Assembly (NCBI GenBank): GCA_963827335.1
Contig: CAWHAP010000008.1
Location: 11,471 to 75,470, forward strand
Direction of reading: 5' to 3'
Length of the DNA: 64,000 nucleotides
Source: DASQMT01 sp963827335
Lineage (GTDB): Bacteria; Actinomycetota; Thermoleophilia; Solirubrobacterales; Solirubrobacteraceae
A program made the translations under genes and the position numbers. A model generated the notes under the pieces. The model did no database searches and was not told the origin of the DNA. It saw only the letters and a program-made list of their open reading frames with translations. Numbering within the stretch: position 1 is the stretch's first letter; every line of letters starts with the position of its first letter. Positions 52,509-59,755 of the stretch are shown piece by piece.

Positions 52509-53483
52509 GCGACGAGCTTCGGCGGTGGCCGTGGGAGGAGCCTGCGAGGACCCTGAGAGCGGGCTGAGAGCCTGCGACCAGGCGGCCGCGACGCGGGCGG
52601 CGCGAGCGGGCACGACGTCGAATCCGCCGTCGTCGTGGACGATCACGCCCCCGTGGGGCAGCCAGCGGCGGCCCGCGCCAGGCCCGGCCAGCACGGCCGC
52701 CTTGGCGAGCACCTCCGCCTCCAGCGCGGTCGGCGCGAGCGCCGTGGCCTGGACGACGCCCGTGAAGGCGGGCCGTCCGGTCGCCGGGTCGAGCAGGTGG
52801 TGGGCGGGGCGCCCGCGCGCGTCGAGCCAGCTGCGGCGGCTGATCCCGCTCGTGGCCACGCCGCCGCCCGCCACGTGGAACGTGTGCAGCACGGCGCCGG
52901 AGAACGGGCTCGCGACGCGGACGGGCCGCGGCTCGGTCCCGGCCAGCCGGAGGTCGCCGGCGCAGGCCACGACGACGCCGGGGCGGCCGGCCAGCCCGTC
53001 GGCGACGAGGTCGGCGAACAGGCCCTTGGCGAGCCCGCCGCTGTCGAGCGCCGCCCCCGGCGGCCGCAGGACCGCGCCGCCGGCGGCGCCGACGGCGCGC
53101 CAGCGCGCTTCGGGAGCGGGCCCTGCGGGCGCGCGGCGCGGGGCGAGCCGGAGCGCGAGGGCGAGCGGGACGGGCGCGCCGATCGCCGTCCGGTAGCCCG
53201 CCGCGGCGATCTCGCGCGCGAGCGTGCCGTCGACCAGGCCGCCGGTCCGCTCGCCGGCCGCGGCCACGGCGGCGGCGAGCGCGACGAGCTCCGGGCTCGC
53301 CGGGACGACCGCGCGCGGGTCGGCGTTGAGGCGGGACAGCTCGCTGCCGGCCCGGAAGCGGCTCAGCTGGTCGTGCCAGGCGAGCATCCGCCGCCGGGCG
53401 GCGGCGACCGCCGCGGCGGCGTCCGCGCCGCCGGCCCGCACCTCGCAGTCGCCGCCGAAGCAGGTGAAGCGGGTCGCGCTCAC
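52509..53483 (-). CDS. ApbE-like FAD:protein FMN transferase, open into the GT2 gene
   Basis: About 325 residues from GTG (VSATRFTCFGGDCEV). ALDSGGLAKGLFADLVADGL, VVACAGDLRLAG, VATSGISRRSW and HHLLDPATGRPAF are the ordered ApbE signatures for FAD, Mg and flavin transfer. ApbE attaches FMN to Thr of exported redox proteins. There is no stop codon before the downstream GT2 ATG, so this is either an in-frame fusion or an ApbE gene that has lost its stop. The given end marks the domain boundary, not a stop. The GTG overlaps the TGA of the ferric-reductase-like gene. Confidence 0.82.
52542..52574. promoter_or_regulatory. 11-bp phased repeats before the GT2-GtrA gene
   Basis: CTGCGAGGACC (52542), CTGAGAGCGGG (52553) and CTGAGAGCCTG (52564) run head to tail with exact 11-bp spacing inside the end of the ApbE-like frame, 34 bp before the GT2 ATG. 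CTGAGAG also occurs at 54868. Confidence 0.65.
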
Positions 53484-54019
53484 GCCTGCGCGGCCGGCGT
53501 CGGCTGAGCGGAGAGGCGTGCGGCGAGCAGGACGAGCGCCGGCAGCACGACCGCGGCGGTGGTGGCGAGGAACCAGGGCGTCCCGGCGTCCGTGCCCTCC
53601 ATCAGGCCGTGCAGCACGCCCATCAGCCACGCGAGCGCCGTCCAGCGGTGCAGGCGTCGCCAGCGCGCCGCGCCGATCCGCGCGCGGGCGTAGTAGGACA
53701 GGCCGAGCAGCACGAGCAGCCAGCCGGCGACGATGCCGGTCGACGTCCACAGCGTCTCGTAGCCGCTCACGAACGGGATCGTGATGTCCGCGAGGCTCGG
53801 GCTCATGTAGCGGTCGCCGAGCAGCGCGCCGGCGTGCACGACGAGCGCGGCCAGCGCGACCAGCGACAGCGCCTCGTGCGCGGTCTTGAGCTGGGTGGTG
53901 CGGCCCCTGGTCATGCGGCCGCCCATCAGCAGCCCGAGGGTGACGGCGGCGCTGGAGGCCAGCAGCACGACCAGGCCCGCGGCGCGGCTCGTGATCCAGA
54001 ACAGGTGCTCGGTGTCCAT
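53480..54019 (-). CDS. Ferric-reductase-like heme membrane protein
   Basis: 179 residues, five membrane helices. Paired histidines occur as TAHEALSLVALAALVVHAGAL and RLHRWTALAWLMGVLHGLMEG, two His in each of two helices, as in FRD/YedZ (MsrQ)-type b-heme proteins. Likely passes electrons across the membrane. The ApbE-like protein directly downstream (4-bp overlap) would flavinylate an exported partner, in keeping with known flavin-based extracytosolic electron transfer loci. No FMN-binding acceptor domain is visible nearby. Confidence 0.85.
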   Translation of the reverse strand: MDTEHLFWITSRAAGLVVLLASSAAVTLGLLMGGRMTRGRTTQLKTAHEALSLVALAALVVHAGALLGDRYMSPSLADITIPFVSGYETLWTSTGIVAGWLLVLLGLSYYARARIGAARWRRLHRWTALAWLMGVLHGLMEGTDAGTPWFLATTAAVVLPALVLLAARLSAQPTPAAQA

Positions 54020-54025
54020 GCCGGG

Positions 54026-54340
54026 TCAGGACTGGCTGGTGGTGACGGCGTCGTCGCTGGACGAGGTGGAGTCACTACTCGACGCCGTGGAGTCCTCGCT
54101 CGACGTGGTCGACTCGCTCGTCGTGGTCTCGGTGGTCGTGGCCGCGGTCGACGCGGTCGTCGTGGCTTCTGCCCCCATCGAGCCGGTCGAGGCGATCACG
54201 CCCCAGGCGAGGACGAAGGCGGACAGGGTGCCCGCGACCGCGCCGCGGCGGATCCGGGCGATCCGCCGCGCGCGTGCGGCGATCCGTTCGGCGGCCGCGG
54301 CACGGCGCGTGTCGGCCGCGGACGGCGTCGCCGGGGTCAT
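54026..54340 (-). CDS. Small membrane protein with Ser/Thr-rich tail
   Basis: 104 residues. Arg/Ala-rich cytoplasmic N-terminus, one membrane helix (AVAGTLSAFVLAWGVIA) and an outer tail of about 45 residues made almost only of Ser, Thr, Asp and Glu. The tail is a plausible O-glycosylation target for the GT39 enzymes nearby, but that is inference. It starts within 4 bp of the upstream gene stop and ends 6 bp before the ferric-reductase-like gene, so it is inside the operon. Confidence 0.75.
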   Translation of the reverse strand: MTPATPSAADTRRAAAAERIAARARRIARIRRGAVAGTLSAFVLAWGVIASTGSMGAEATTTASTAATTTETTTSESTTSSEDSTASSSDSTSSSDDAVTTSQS

Positions 54341-54798
54341 GACTGGACCGCCCCGGTCGTGGCGTCGTCGGGCGCCGTGCCGTCGGTCGGCGGGGTCATG
54401 CCGTCGGGCGGCGCCGTGCCGCCGCCGTTGCCGCCCGGGGGCGCGCCGCCGCCGTCGGGGCGGAACGACTCGAGCGCGGCCTGGACCTTGCTCTCCGAGA
54501 GGCCGAGCTCCTCGGCGAGCGCGGCGGCCATCGTGCCGGGCCCGCCTGCGGCGCCGGTCCGGCGGACCGCCTGCATCGCGGTCTCGAGCTTGGACTCGGT
54601 CACGCCGAGCGCGTCGGCGAGCGCGCCGACGTCCATGCCGCCGGGACCGCCCTGGCCGGGGCCGCCGGCCCGCTGGGTCATGGTGCCGCGTGCGTCGGCG
54701 GCGCTGTCGCCGCCCTGCGACGCCACGCCGACGCCCACGCCGCCGGCGAGCGCTGCGGCGCCGACGAACACGGCGACCTTCCTGAATCGAGCCTGCAT
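54337..54798 (-). CDS. Secreted or membrane-anchored helical-repeat protein
   Basis: 153 residues. ATG with a perfect AGGAGG SD. Signal/anchor KVAVFVGAAALAGGVGVGVA, then two similar helical units, ALADALGVTESKLETAMQAVR and ALAEELGLSESKVQAALESFR (each under 25 residues and about 45 apart). A Pro/Gly/Thr-rich tail follows. First gene of the minus-strand operon that includes the heme protein, ApbE and glycosyltransferases. Family unnamed. Confidence 0.78.
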   Translation of the reverse strand: MQARFRKVAVFVGAAALAGGVGVGVASQGGDSAADARGTMTQRAGGPGQGGPGGMDVGALADALGVTESKLETAMQAVRRTGAAGGPGTMAAALAEELGLSESKVQAALESFRPDGGGAPPGGNGGGTAPPDGMTPPTDGTAPDDATTGAVQS

Positions 54799-54867
54799 CG
54801 GGTCCTCCTGGAGATCGGTGGTTGCCCTGATGGTCGGTGCGGTCCCGGGGAGGACGCTGGGCGCCGC

Positions 54868-54933
54868 CTGAGAGCTTCCTGAGCTCGTGGCTCCCAGGCG
54901 ATTCCCAGCTTCCGCTGGGGTGGCTCCCAGCGC
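54868..54933. promoter_or_regulatory. 11-bp phased repeats between divergent envelope genes
   Basis: Six consecutive 11-mers start at 54868, 54879, 54890, 54901, 54912 and 54923. The first two begin CTGAG, and TCCCAG recurs at 54892, 54903 and 54925. The site lies between the minus-strand operon (54798) and the GT39 gene (54953) and could serve both. Confidence 0.65.
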
Positions 54934-54952
54934 GCGCGCCGACGATCCCGCC

Positions 54953-56830
54953 ATGACTTCGATCCCCTTCGAGGGCGCTGCGCGCCCTGCGCGGCGCGGC
55001 CGCGTCGCCGCCCGCGCGACCTCACTCACGCGGATCCGGCCCGAGCTGGCCGGCCTGCTCGTCCTCGCCGCGGTCCTGAACCTGTGGGCGCTCTCGCAGA
55101 ACGGCGACGCCAACGAGTACTACAGCGCCGCCGTGCGCGCGATGAGCACGGACTGGCATGCGTTCCTGTACGGGTCCTTCGACTCTGCGGGCCTGATGAC
55201 GGTCGACAAGCCGCCGCTCGCCCTGTGGGTGCAGGCGCTCTCCGTGCGCGTGTTCGGCTTCCATCCGCTGAGCATGCTCGTGCCGCAGGCGCTGATGGGG
55301 GTCGCCACGGTCGCGCTCGTCTACGACCTCGTGCGCCGGCGCTTCGGCCGCATCGGCGGGTTCGTGGGCGGGCTCGCGCTGGCGCTCACGCCGGTGAGCG
55401 TCGCGATCGCGCGGCACAACAACCCCGACGCGCTGCTCGTGCTCTGCGTCGTCGCCGCGCTCTGGTGCACCGTGCGCGCGCTCGAGGACGGGCGTACGCG
55501 CTGGCTCGTGCTCGCCGGCGTGGCCGTCGGCCTCGGGTTCGAGGCGAAGATGGCCGCTGCGCTGCTCGTCGTCCCGGCCATCGCGGCGGCGTACCTGTGG
55601 GTCGCGCCGCGCGGACGGGCGACGGCGGTCGCCCAGCTGCTCGGCGGCGGCGCGGCGATGGTGATCGTCGGCGGTGCGTGGGCGGCGCTCGTGGCCCTCA
55701 CGCCGGAGGCGTCGCGCCCGTGGGTGTCGGGCACGAGCGACAACAGCATCCTCTCGCTGATCTTCGGCTACAACGGCCTGGGTCGTCTCGGCGGTCAGGC
55801 CGGCGGGCCGCAGGGCATGGGCGGCGGCGGCGTGTTCGGCGGTGACGCGGGCGTGCTGCGGCTGCTGAACGCGAGCCTCGGCGGCCAGGCCGGCTGGCTG
55901 CTCGGCTTCGCGGCGGTCGCGGGCGTCGCGGTGCTCGTCGCGTCGCGGCTGCGGCGGGCGGACGCCCGCACCGGGTGGCTCATCGCCGTCGGCGGCGCGT
56001 TCCTCACCACCGCGGTGGCATTCAGCTCGGCGCAGGGCATCTTCCACCCGTACTACGTCTCCGCGCTCGCGCCGTTCACGGCGGCGCTGGTGGGCGCGGG
56101 TGCGGCGCAGCTCGGCGGCCTCGGCCGCACGGCGCGGCTCCTCGCCCCGGCGGCGGTCGTCGCGGGCATGGTCACGGAGCTCGCGGTCGCCCGTGCGCTG
56201 CCGGGCGAGCTGGAGCTGATCGTCCCGGTGATGGCGGCGGCCTGCGTGCTCGCGGCGGCGACGCTCGCGATCGCGGACACCGCGAGGCTGCGCAGGGCGG
56301 CGCTGGGCGTCGCCCTCGCGGCCCTGCTGCTCGCCCCTGCCTCCTGGTCGTTCCAGACGCTCGGGCACGCGACGAGCGGCACGTTCCCCGCGGGCGGCCC
56401 CGCGACGGCGGGCTTCGCCGGCGGGCCGGGCGGCGGCGGGCCGGGCGGTGGCGGGATGTTCGGCGGCGACACGTCCGCGCTCACCGCGGCGGCCGCGTAC
56501 GTGGCGGCGAACGGGGGCGGCACGATCGCGGTGTCGAGCCAGTCGGGCGCCGCGAGCGCCGTGCTCAGCGCCGGGTCCGACGTCGACGTCGCTGCGATCG
56601 GTGGCTTCTCCGGCCGCGAGAGCGAGGTCAGCACGGCATGGCTCGCGGAGCGCGTCGCTTCGGGCGAGATCGACTACGTGCTCGTGGACTCGAGCGGCGG
56701 CATGCCGCAGGACGGCCGCACCGGCGCGTCCGAGGTCATGTCCGCGGTCGAGGCGACCTGCACGCCGGTCGCGGGCGTCGACGGGCTCTACGACTGCTCC
56801 GGCGCGGCGGCGGCGCTGGCCGCTTTGTGA
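54953..56830 (+). CDS. GT39-family membrane glycosyltransferase (paralogue 2)
   Basis: 625 residues, about 12 membrane helices. GDANEYYSAAVRAMSTDWHAF and TVDKPPLALWVQAL define the PMT/ArnT-like active face, and NNPDALLVL recurs as in paralogue 1. A Gly-rich stretch (about 485-505) separates the membrane part from a C-terminal soluble domain with DVAAIGGFSGRESEV, homologous to that of paralogue 1. Divergent from the ApbE operon across the phased repeats. Probable outer-face sugar transfer to envelope components. Confidence 0.92.
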   Translation: MTSIPFEGAARPARRGRVAARATSLTRIRPELAGLLVLAAVLNLWALSQNGDANEYYSAAVRAMSTDWHAFLYGSFDSAGLMTVDKPPLALWVQALSVRVFGFHPLSMLVPQALMGVATVALVYDLVRRRFGRIGGFVGGLALALTPVSVAIARHNNPDALLVLCVVAALWCTVRALEDGRTRWLVLAGVAVGLGFEAKMAAALLVVPAIAAAYLWVAPRGRATAVAQLLGGGAAMVIVGGAWAALVALTPEASRPWVSGTSDNSILSLIFGYNGLGRLGGQAGGPQGMGGGGVFGGDAGVLRLLNASLGGQAGWLLGFAAVAGVAVLVASRLRRADARTGWLIAVGGAFLTTAVAFSSAQGIFHPYYVSALAPFTAALVGAGAAQLGGLGRTARLLAPAAVVAGMVTELAVARALPGELELIVPVMAAACVLAAATLAIADTARLRRAALGVALAALLLAPASWSFQTLGHATSGTFPAGGPATAGFAGGPGGGGPGGGGMFGGDTSALTAAAAYVAANGGGTIAVSSQSGAASAVLSAGSDVDVAAIGGFSGRESEVSTAWLAERVASGEIDYVLVDSSGGMPQDGRTGASEVMSAVEATCTPVAGVDGLYDCSGAAAALAAL

Positions 56831-56920
56831 CGGCGCGGCGGCGGCCGCGGTCGTCGATGGCGGGCGCCGGCGCACGTCACCGGCGGGCATCGAGGAGGCG
56901 GGTTCGGGTGGGTGCGGTCG

Positions 56921-57149
56921 CCCCCAACGTCACACCGCGCCCGGATCGCCGCGTCGATGTGACGTTGGGGGTGATATAGGCCCCCAACGTCGCACGGCGC
57001 CCGAATCGTCGAGCCGATGTGACGTTGGGGGTGCTCTGCCCCCAACGTCGTACCCAGGGGCAGATCGCGCGGTGGTTCCGACGTTGGGGGCGTATACCAC
57101 CGTCAACGTCGTACGCGGGGCCGGTCGCGCCGCAGGTACGACGTTGGGG
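56921..57149. repeat. 60-bp-period palindrome array in element C
   Basis: CAACGTC occurs at 56925, 56985, 57043 and 57104 (spacing 60, 58, 61), each followed by GACGTTG about 35 bp later. Junction hairpins: GACGTTGGGGG and CCCCCAACGTC around a 9-nt loop (56961-56991) and a 7-nt loop (57021-57049), and a weaker one at 57079-57111. Intervening segments of about 29 nt are related to each other. Confidence 0.8.
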
Positions 57150-57165
57150 ACGCCGCCCACCCGAT

Positions 57166-57706
57166 CCCGCCCCCTCGATGCCCGCGGTTGACGTTCGCCG
57201 GGGCCGCCGCTCGCGCGACACGGCAGGCGTGGCCTGCCGATCCCGCCTCCTCGATGCCCGTCGTTGACGTTCGCCGGGGCCGCCGCTCGCGCGACACGGC
57301 AGGCGTGGCCTGCCGATCCCGCCTCCTCGATGCCCGTCGTTGACGTTCGCCGGGGCCGCCGCTCGCGCGACACGGCAGGCGTGGCCTGCCGGATCCCGCC
57401 TCCTCGATGCCCGTCGTTGACGTTCGCCGGGGCCGCCGCTCGCGCGACACGGCAGGCGTGGCCTGCCGGACCCGCCTCCTCGATGCCCGTCGTTGACGTT
57501 CGCCGGGGCCGCCGCTCGCGCGACACGGCAGGCGTGGCCTGCCGATCCCGCCTCCTCGATGCCCGTCGTTGACGTTCGCCGGGGCCGCCGCTCGCGCGAC
57601 ACGGCAGGCGTGGCCTGCCGGATCCCGCCTCCTCGATGCCCGTCGTTGACGTTCGCCGGGGCCGCCGCTCGCGCGACACGGCAGGCGTGGCCTGCCGGAC
57701 CCGCCC
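57166..57706 (+). repeat. Tandem array, seven copies of a 76/77-bp unit
   Basis: The marker GTTGACGTTCGCC begins at 57187, 57263, 57339, 57416, 57492, 57568 and 57645. Copies are nearly identical, and the extra base in two intervals is a G after the hairpin. Each unit ends in a perfect 8-bp hairpin (CGGCAGGC-GTG-GCCTGCCG, for example 57679-57697). The array ends 33 bp before the DUF3089 start. Likely length-variable. Confidence 0.92.
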
Positions 57707-57738
57707 GCTCGCGCACCCGCCCGGTACGGTGTCGCGCC

Positions 57739-58821
57739 ATGCGCCGCGCCGTGCTCGCCCTCGCCCTGGTCCTCACCGCGGGGCTTGCCTCGACCGCCCA
57801 CGCGAAGACGGTGTGGCTGTGCAAGCCCGGCCTGCGCCACAACCCGTGCTCGATCGGCAACGAGACCGCCATCTTCTCGCCCGACGGGACCGAGGTCGGC
57901 GGCGAGGATCGGGCCTCCAGCGGCCGTCCGAAGGTCGACTGCTTCTACGTCTACCCGACGGTCAGCGACCAGCCGACCCCCAGCGCGACGCGGAGCCCCG
58001 ATCCCGAGGTGCGCTCGATCGCCCGGTTCCAGGCGGCGCGCTACGCCGGGACGTGCCGCGTCTTCGCCCCGGTCTACCGCCAGGTCACGCTCGCCGGGCT
58101 GTCCAGCGCGGAGAACGCCGACCGCGAGCGGGCGTACCGCGACGTCCGCGCCGCCTGGCGCGACTACCTGCGGCACCGCAACCGCGGCCGCGGCGTGGTC
58201 CTGATCGGCCACTCCCAGGGCACCTTCATCCTGCGCCGCCTGATCGCGGAGGAGATCGACGGGGACCGCAAGGTCCGGCGCCGGCTCGTGTCGGCGCTCC
58301 TGCTCGGCGGGAACGTCACGGTCGCGCGCGGGAAGGACCGCGGCGGGGACTTCGAGCACGTCCGCGCCTGCCGCGCGCCCGCGCAGACCGGCTGCGTCGT
58401 CGCCTTCTCGGTCTACAACGCGCCGGTCCCGCCCGACGCGCCGTTCGGCCGCACGAGCGACCCCGACCTGGAGGTCCTGTGCACGAACCCCGCTGCCCTC
58501 GGGGGAGGATCGGCGCCGGTCGACGCCGTCGTGCCGAGCCGCCCGTTCGCGCCCGGGACCGGCATCGCGTCCGCGATCGCCGCGGTCGGGTTCACGTTCC
58601 CGGTGAGCTCGGCCACCTGGCTCTCGTTCCCGGCCGCCTACGTCGCGCGCTGCTCGAGCGAGGACGGCGCCCACGTGCTGCAGGTCACGCCGGCCCCCGG
58701 CGCGCCCACGCTGATCGCCGCCCCGCCGACGTGGGGCCTGCACCTCGTCGACGGGAACCTCGCGCTGGGCGACCTCGAGGCGCTCGTGCGCCGGCAGGCG
58801 AAGGCCTACCTGCGGCGATGA
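57739..58821 (+). CDS. Secreted DUF3089 alpha/beta-hydrolase
   Basis: 360 residues. Signal peptide (VLALALVLTAGLASTAHA), then VDCFYVYPTVSDQPT and the nucleophile motif VVLIGHSQGTFILRRLI (Ser near 158), which define DUF3089 lipase/esterase-like proteins. Five or more Cys suggest disulfides outside the cell, fitting the VKOR system of this organism. The start is just after the tandem repeat array with a TACGGT box 8 nt upstream. TGA overlaps the MurQ ATG (4 bp), so the two are co-translated. Substrate unknown. Confidence 0.88.
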   Translation: MRRAVLALALVLTAGLASTAHAKTVWLCKPGLRHNPCSIGNETAIFSPDGTEVGGEDRASSGRPKVDCFYVYPTVSDQPTPSATRSPDPEVRSIARFQAARYAGTCRVFAPVYRQVTLAGLSSAENADRERAYRDVRAAWRDYLRHRNRGRGVVLIGHSQGTFILRRLIAEEIDGDRKVRRRLVSALLLGGNVTVARGKDRGGDFEHVRACRAPAQTGCVVAFSVYNAPVPPDAPFGRTSDPDLEVLCTNPAALGGGSAPVDAVVPSRPFAPGTGIASAIAAVGFTFPVSSATWLSFPAAYVARCSSEDGAHVLQVTPAPGAPTLIAAPPTWGLHLVDGNLALGDLEALVRRQAKAYLRR

Positions 58822-59723
58822 GCCACCGCCGGATCGGCGCGCTCGAGACCGAGGGGCGCGCGGCCGCGCTCGCCGACCTCGACACGCGGCCGACCGCGGA
58901 CGTCGTGCGGGCGGTGGTCGACGGCCACGACGGCGTGCACGCCGCCGTCCGTGCGGCGGAGCCGGCGATCGCCGCGCTCGTGGACGCCGCCGCCGAGCGC
59001 CACGCCGCGGGCGGGCGGATCGTCTACACGGGCGCGGGCTCTGCGGGCTGGATCGCGTCGCTCGACGCGATGGAGATCGGGCCGACCTACTCCGACGACC
59101 GGATCCTGGCGCTCGTGGCCGGGGCGGAGCAACCGGCCGGCTCGATCGCCGAGGCCGCGGCCGAGGACGACGCCGCGGCCGGCGCCGCCGCCGTCCGCGC
59201 GCTCGCGCCGACGGCGAGCGACGTCGTGATCGCCGTGTCCGCGAGCGGACGCACGCCATGGGCGGTCGGCGGGATCGAGGCGGCGCGCGCGGCCGGCGCG
59301 CTGACGGCCGCGATCGTGTGCGCGACCGGGACCGAGCTGGCCGGCCGCGTCGAGCACGCGGTCGAGGTGCCCGTCGGCCCCGAGGTGATCGCCGGCTCGA
59401 CCCGCCTGAAGGCCGGCACCGCCCAGAAGGTCGTGCTGAACACGTTCTCGACCGCGCTCATGGTCCGCCGTGGCCGCACGCTCGGCGACCTGATGACGTC
59501 CATGCGCGTCGCCAACGCCAAGCTGCGCGACCGCGCGACGCGGATCTGCATGGCGGCGGCCGGTGCGGACGAGGCGGCCGCGGCCGCGGCGCTCGCCGCG
59601 GCGGGCGACGAGATCGCGACGGCGGTCGTGATGCTCGCGCGCGGGGTGGACGCAGCGACGGCGCGCGCCGCGCTCGCGGCCGCGGACGGCTCGCTCCGCG
59701 AAGTGGTTCGGAATTGGTCTTGA
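58818..59723 (+). CDS. murQ: N-acetylmuramic acid 6-phosphate etherase
   Basis: 301 residues. Sugar-isomerase fold with IVYTGAGSAGWIASLDAMEIGPTYS, in which Glu near 86 matches the catalytic Glu of MurQ. VIAVSASGRTPWAVGG and the family hallmark GSTRLKAGTAQKVVLNTFST follow. Cleaves the lactyl ether of MurNAc-6-P to give GlcNAc-6-P and D-lactate. Its stop lies in the dre-like site before the GntR gene. Context with sugar ABC transporter and NagA fits recycling or scavenging of peptidoglycan sugars. Confidence 0.93.
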   Translation: MSHRRIGALETEGRAAALADLDTRPTADVVRAVVDGHDGVHAAVRAAEPAIAALVDAAAERHAAGGRIVYTGAGSAGWIASLDAMEIGPTYSDDRILALVAGAEQPAGSIAEAAAEDDAAAGAAAVRALAPTASDVVIAVSASGRTPWAVGGIEAARAAGALTAAIVCATGTELAGRVEHAVEVPVGPEVIAGSTRLKAGTAQKVVLNTFSTALMVRRGRTLGDLMTSMRVANAKLRDRATRICMAAAGADEAAAAAALAAAGDEIATAVVMLARGVDAATARAALAAADGSLREVVRNWS

Positions 59724-59748
59724 CCACTTCTTGACCACTAGGTATGGT
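59714..59748 (+). promoter_or_regulatory. dre-like operator and promoter of the GntR gene
   Basis: TTGGTCTTGACCACT (59714-59728) resembles the DasR dre consensus (ACTGGTCTAGACCACT), with a second half-site CTTGACCACT at 59730-59739 exactly 11 bp after the first. Promoter: -35 TTGACC (59720-59725), 17-bp spacer, -10 TATGGT (59743-59748), then GTG 7 nt later. The operator lies on the -35. Outer arms GAAGTGGT (59700) and ACCACTTC (59723) form a further inverted repeat. Confidence 0.78.
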
Positions 59749-59755
59749 GCGCGCC

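Larger units (their letters stand above)
56863..57706 (+). repeat. Inverted-ended palindrome-array element, copy C (expanded)
   Basis: Left end 56863-56902 is the reverse complement of the right-end repeat at about 36 of 40 positions. Middle: four palindromic units (56921-57149). Right: seven tandem copies of the end repeat. Same order and orientation as copies A and B, so the three form one family. No open reading frame, transposase or target duplication was identified. Confidence 0.8.
56831..57738 (+). other. 908-bp intergenic region, wholly repeats
   Basis: No gene can be supported here. The long frames that cross it arise from the repeats, whose 76/77-bp period breaks codon phase. It contains element C (56863-57706) and, at the far end, a TACGGT box (57725-57730) 8 nt before the DUF3089 gene. 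Confidence 0.85.

Noticed and set aside
56921..57149. CRISPR array (palindromic ~30-bp repeats with ~29-nt spacers)
   Set aside because: Spacers are related to each other and partly extend the palindromes, repeats vary, there are only four units and no cas genes. It is better read as a diverged 60-bp tandem repeat.
57103..59259. Long minus-strand frame with repeated Arg-rich peptides across the tandem repeats
   Set aside because: The repeat period of 76/77 bp shifts the frame from copy to copy and the frame runs antisense to DUF3089 and murQ. It is a by-product of stop-poor GC-rich repeats.
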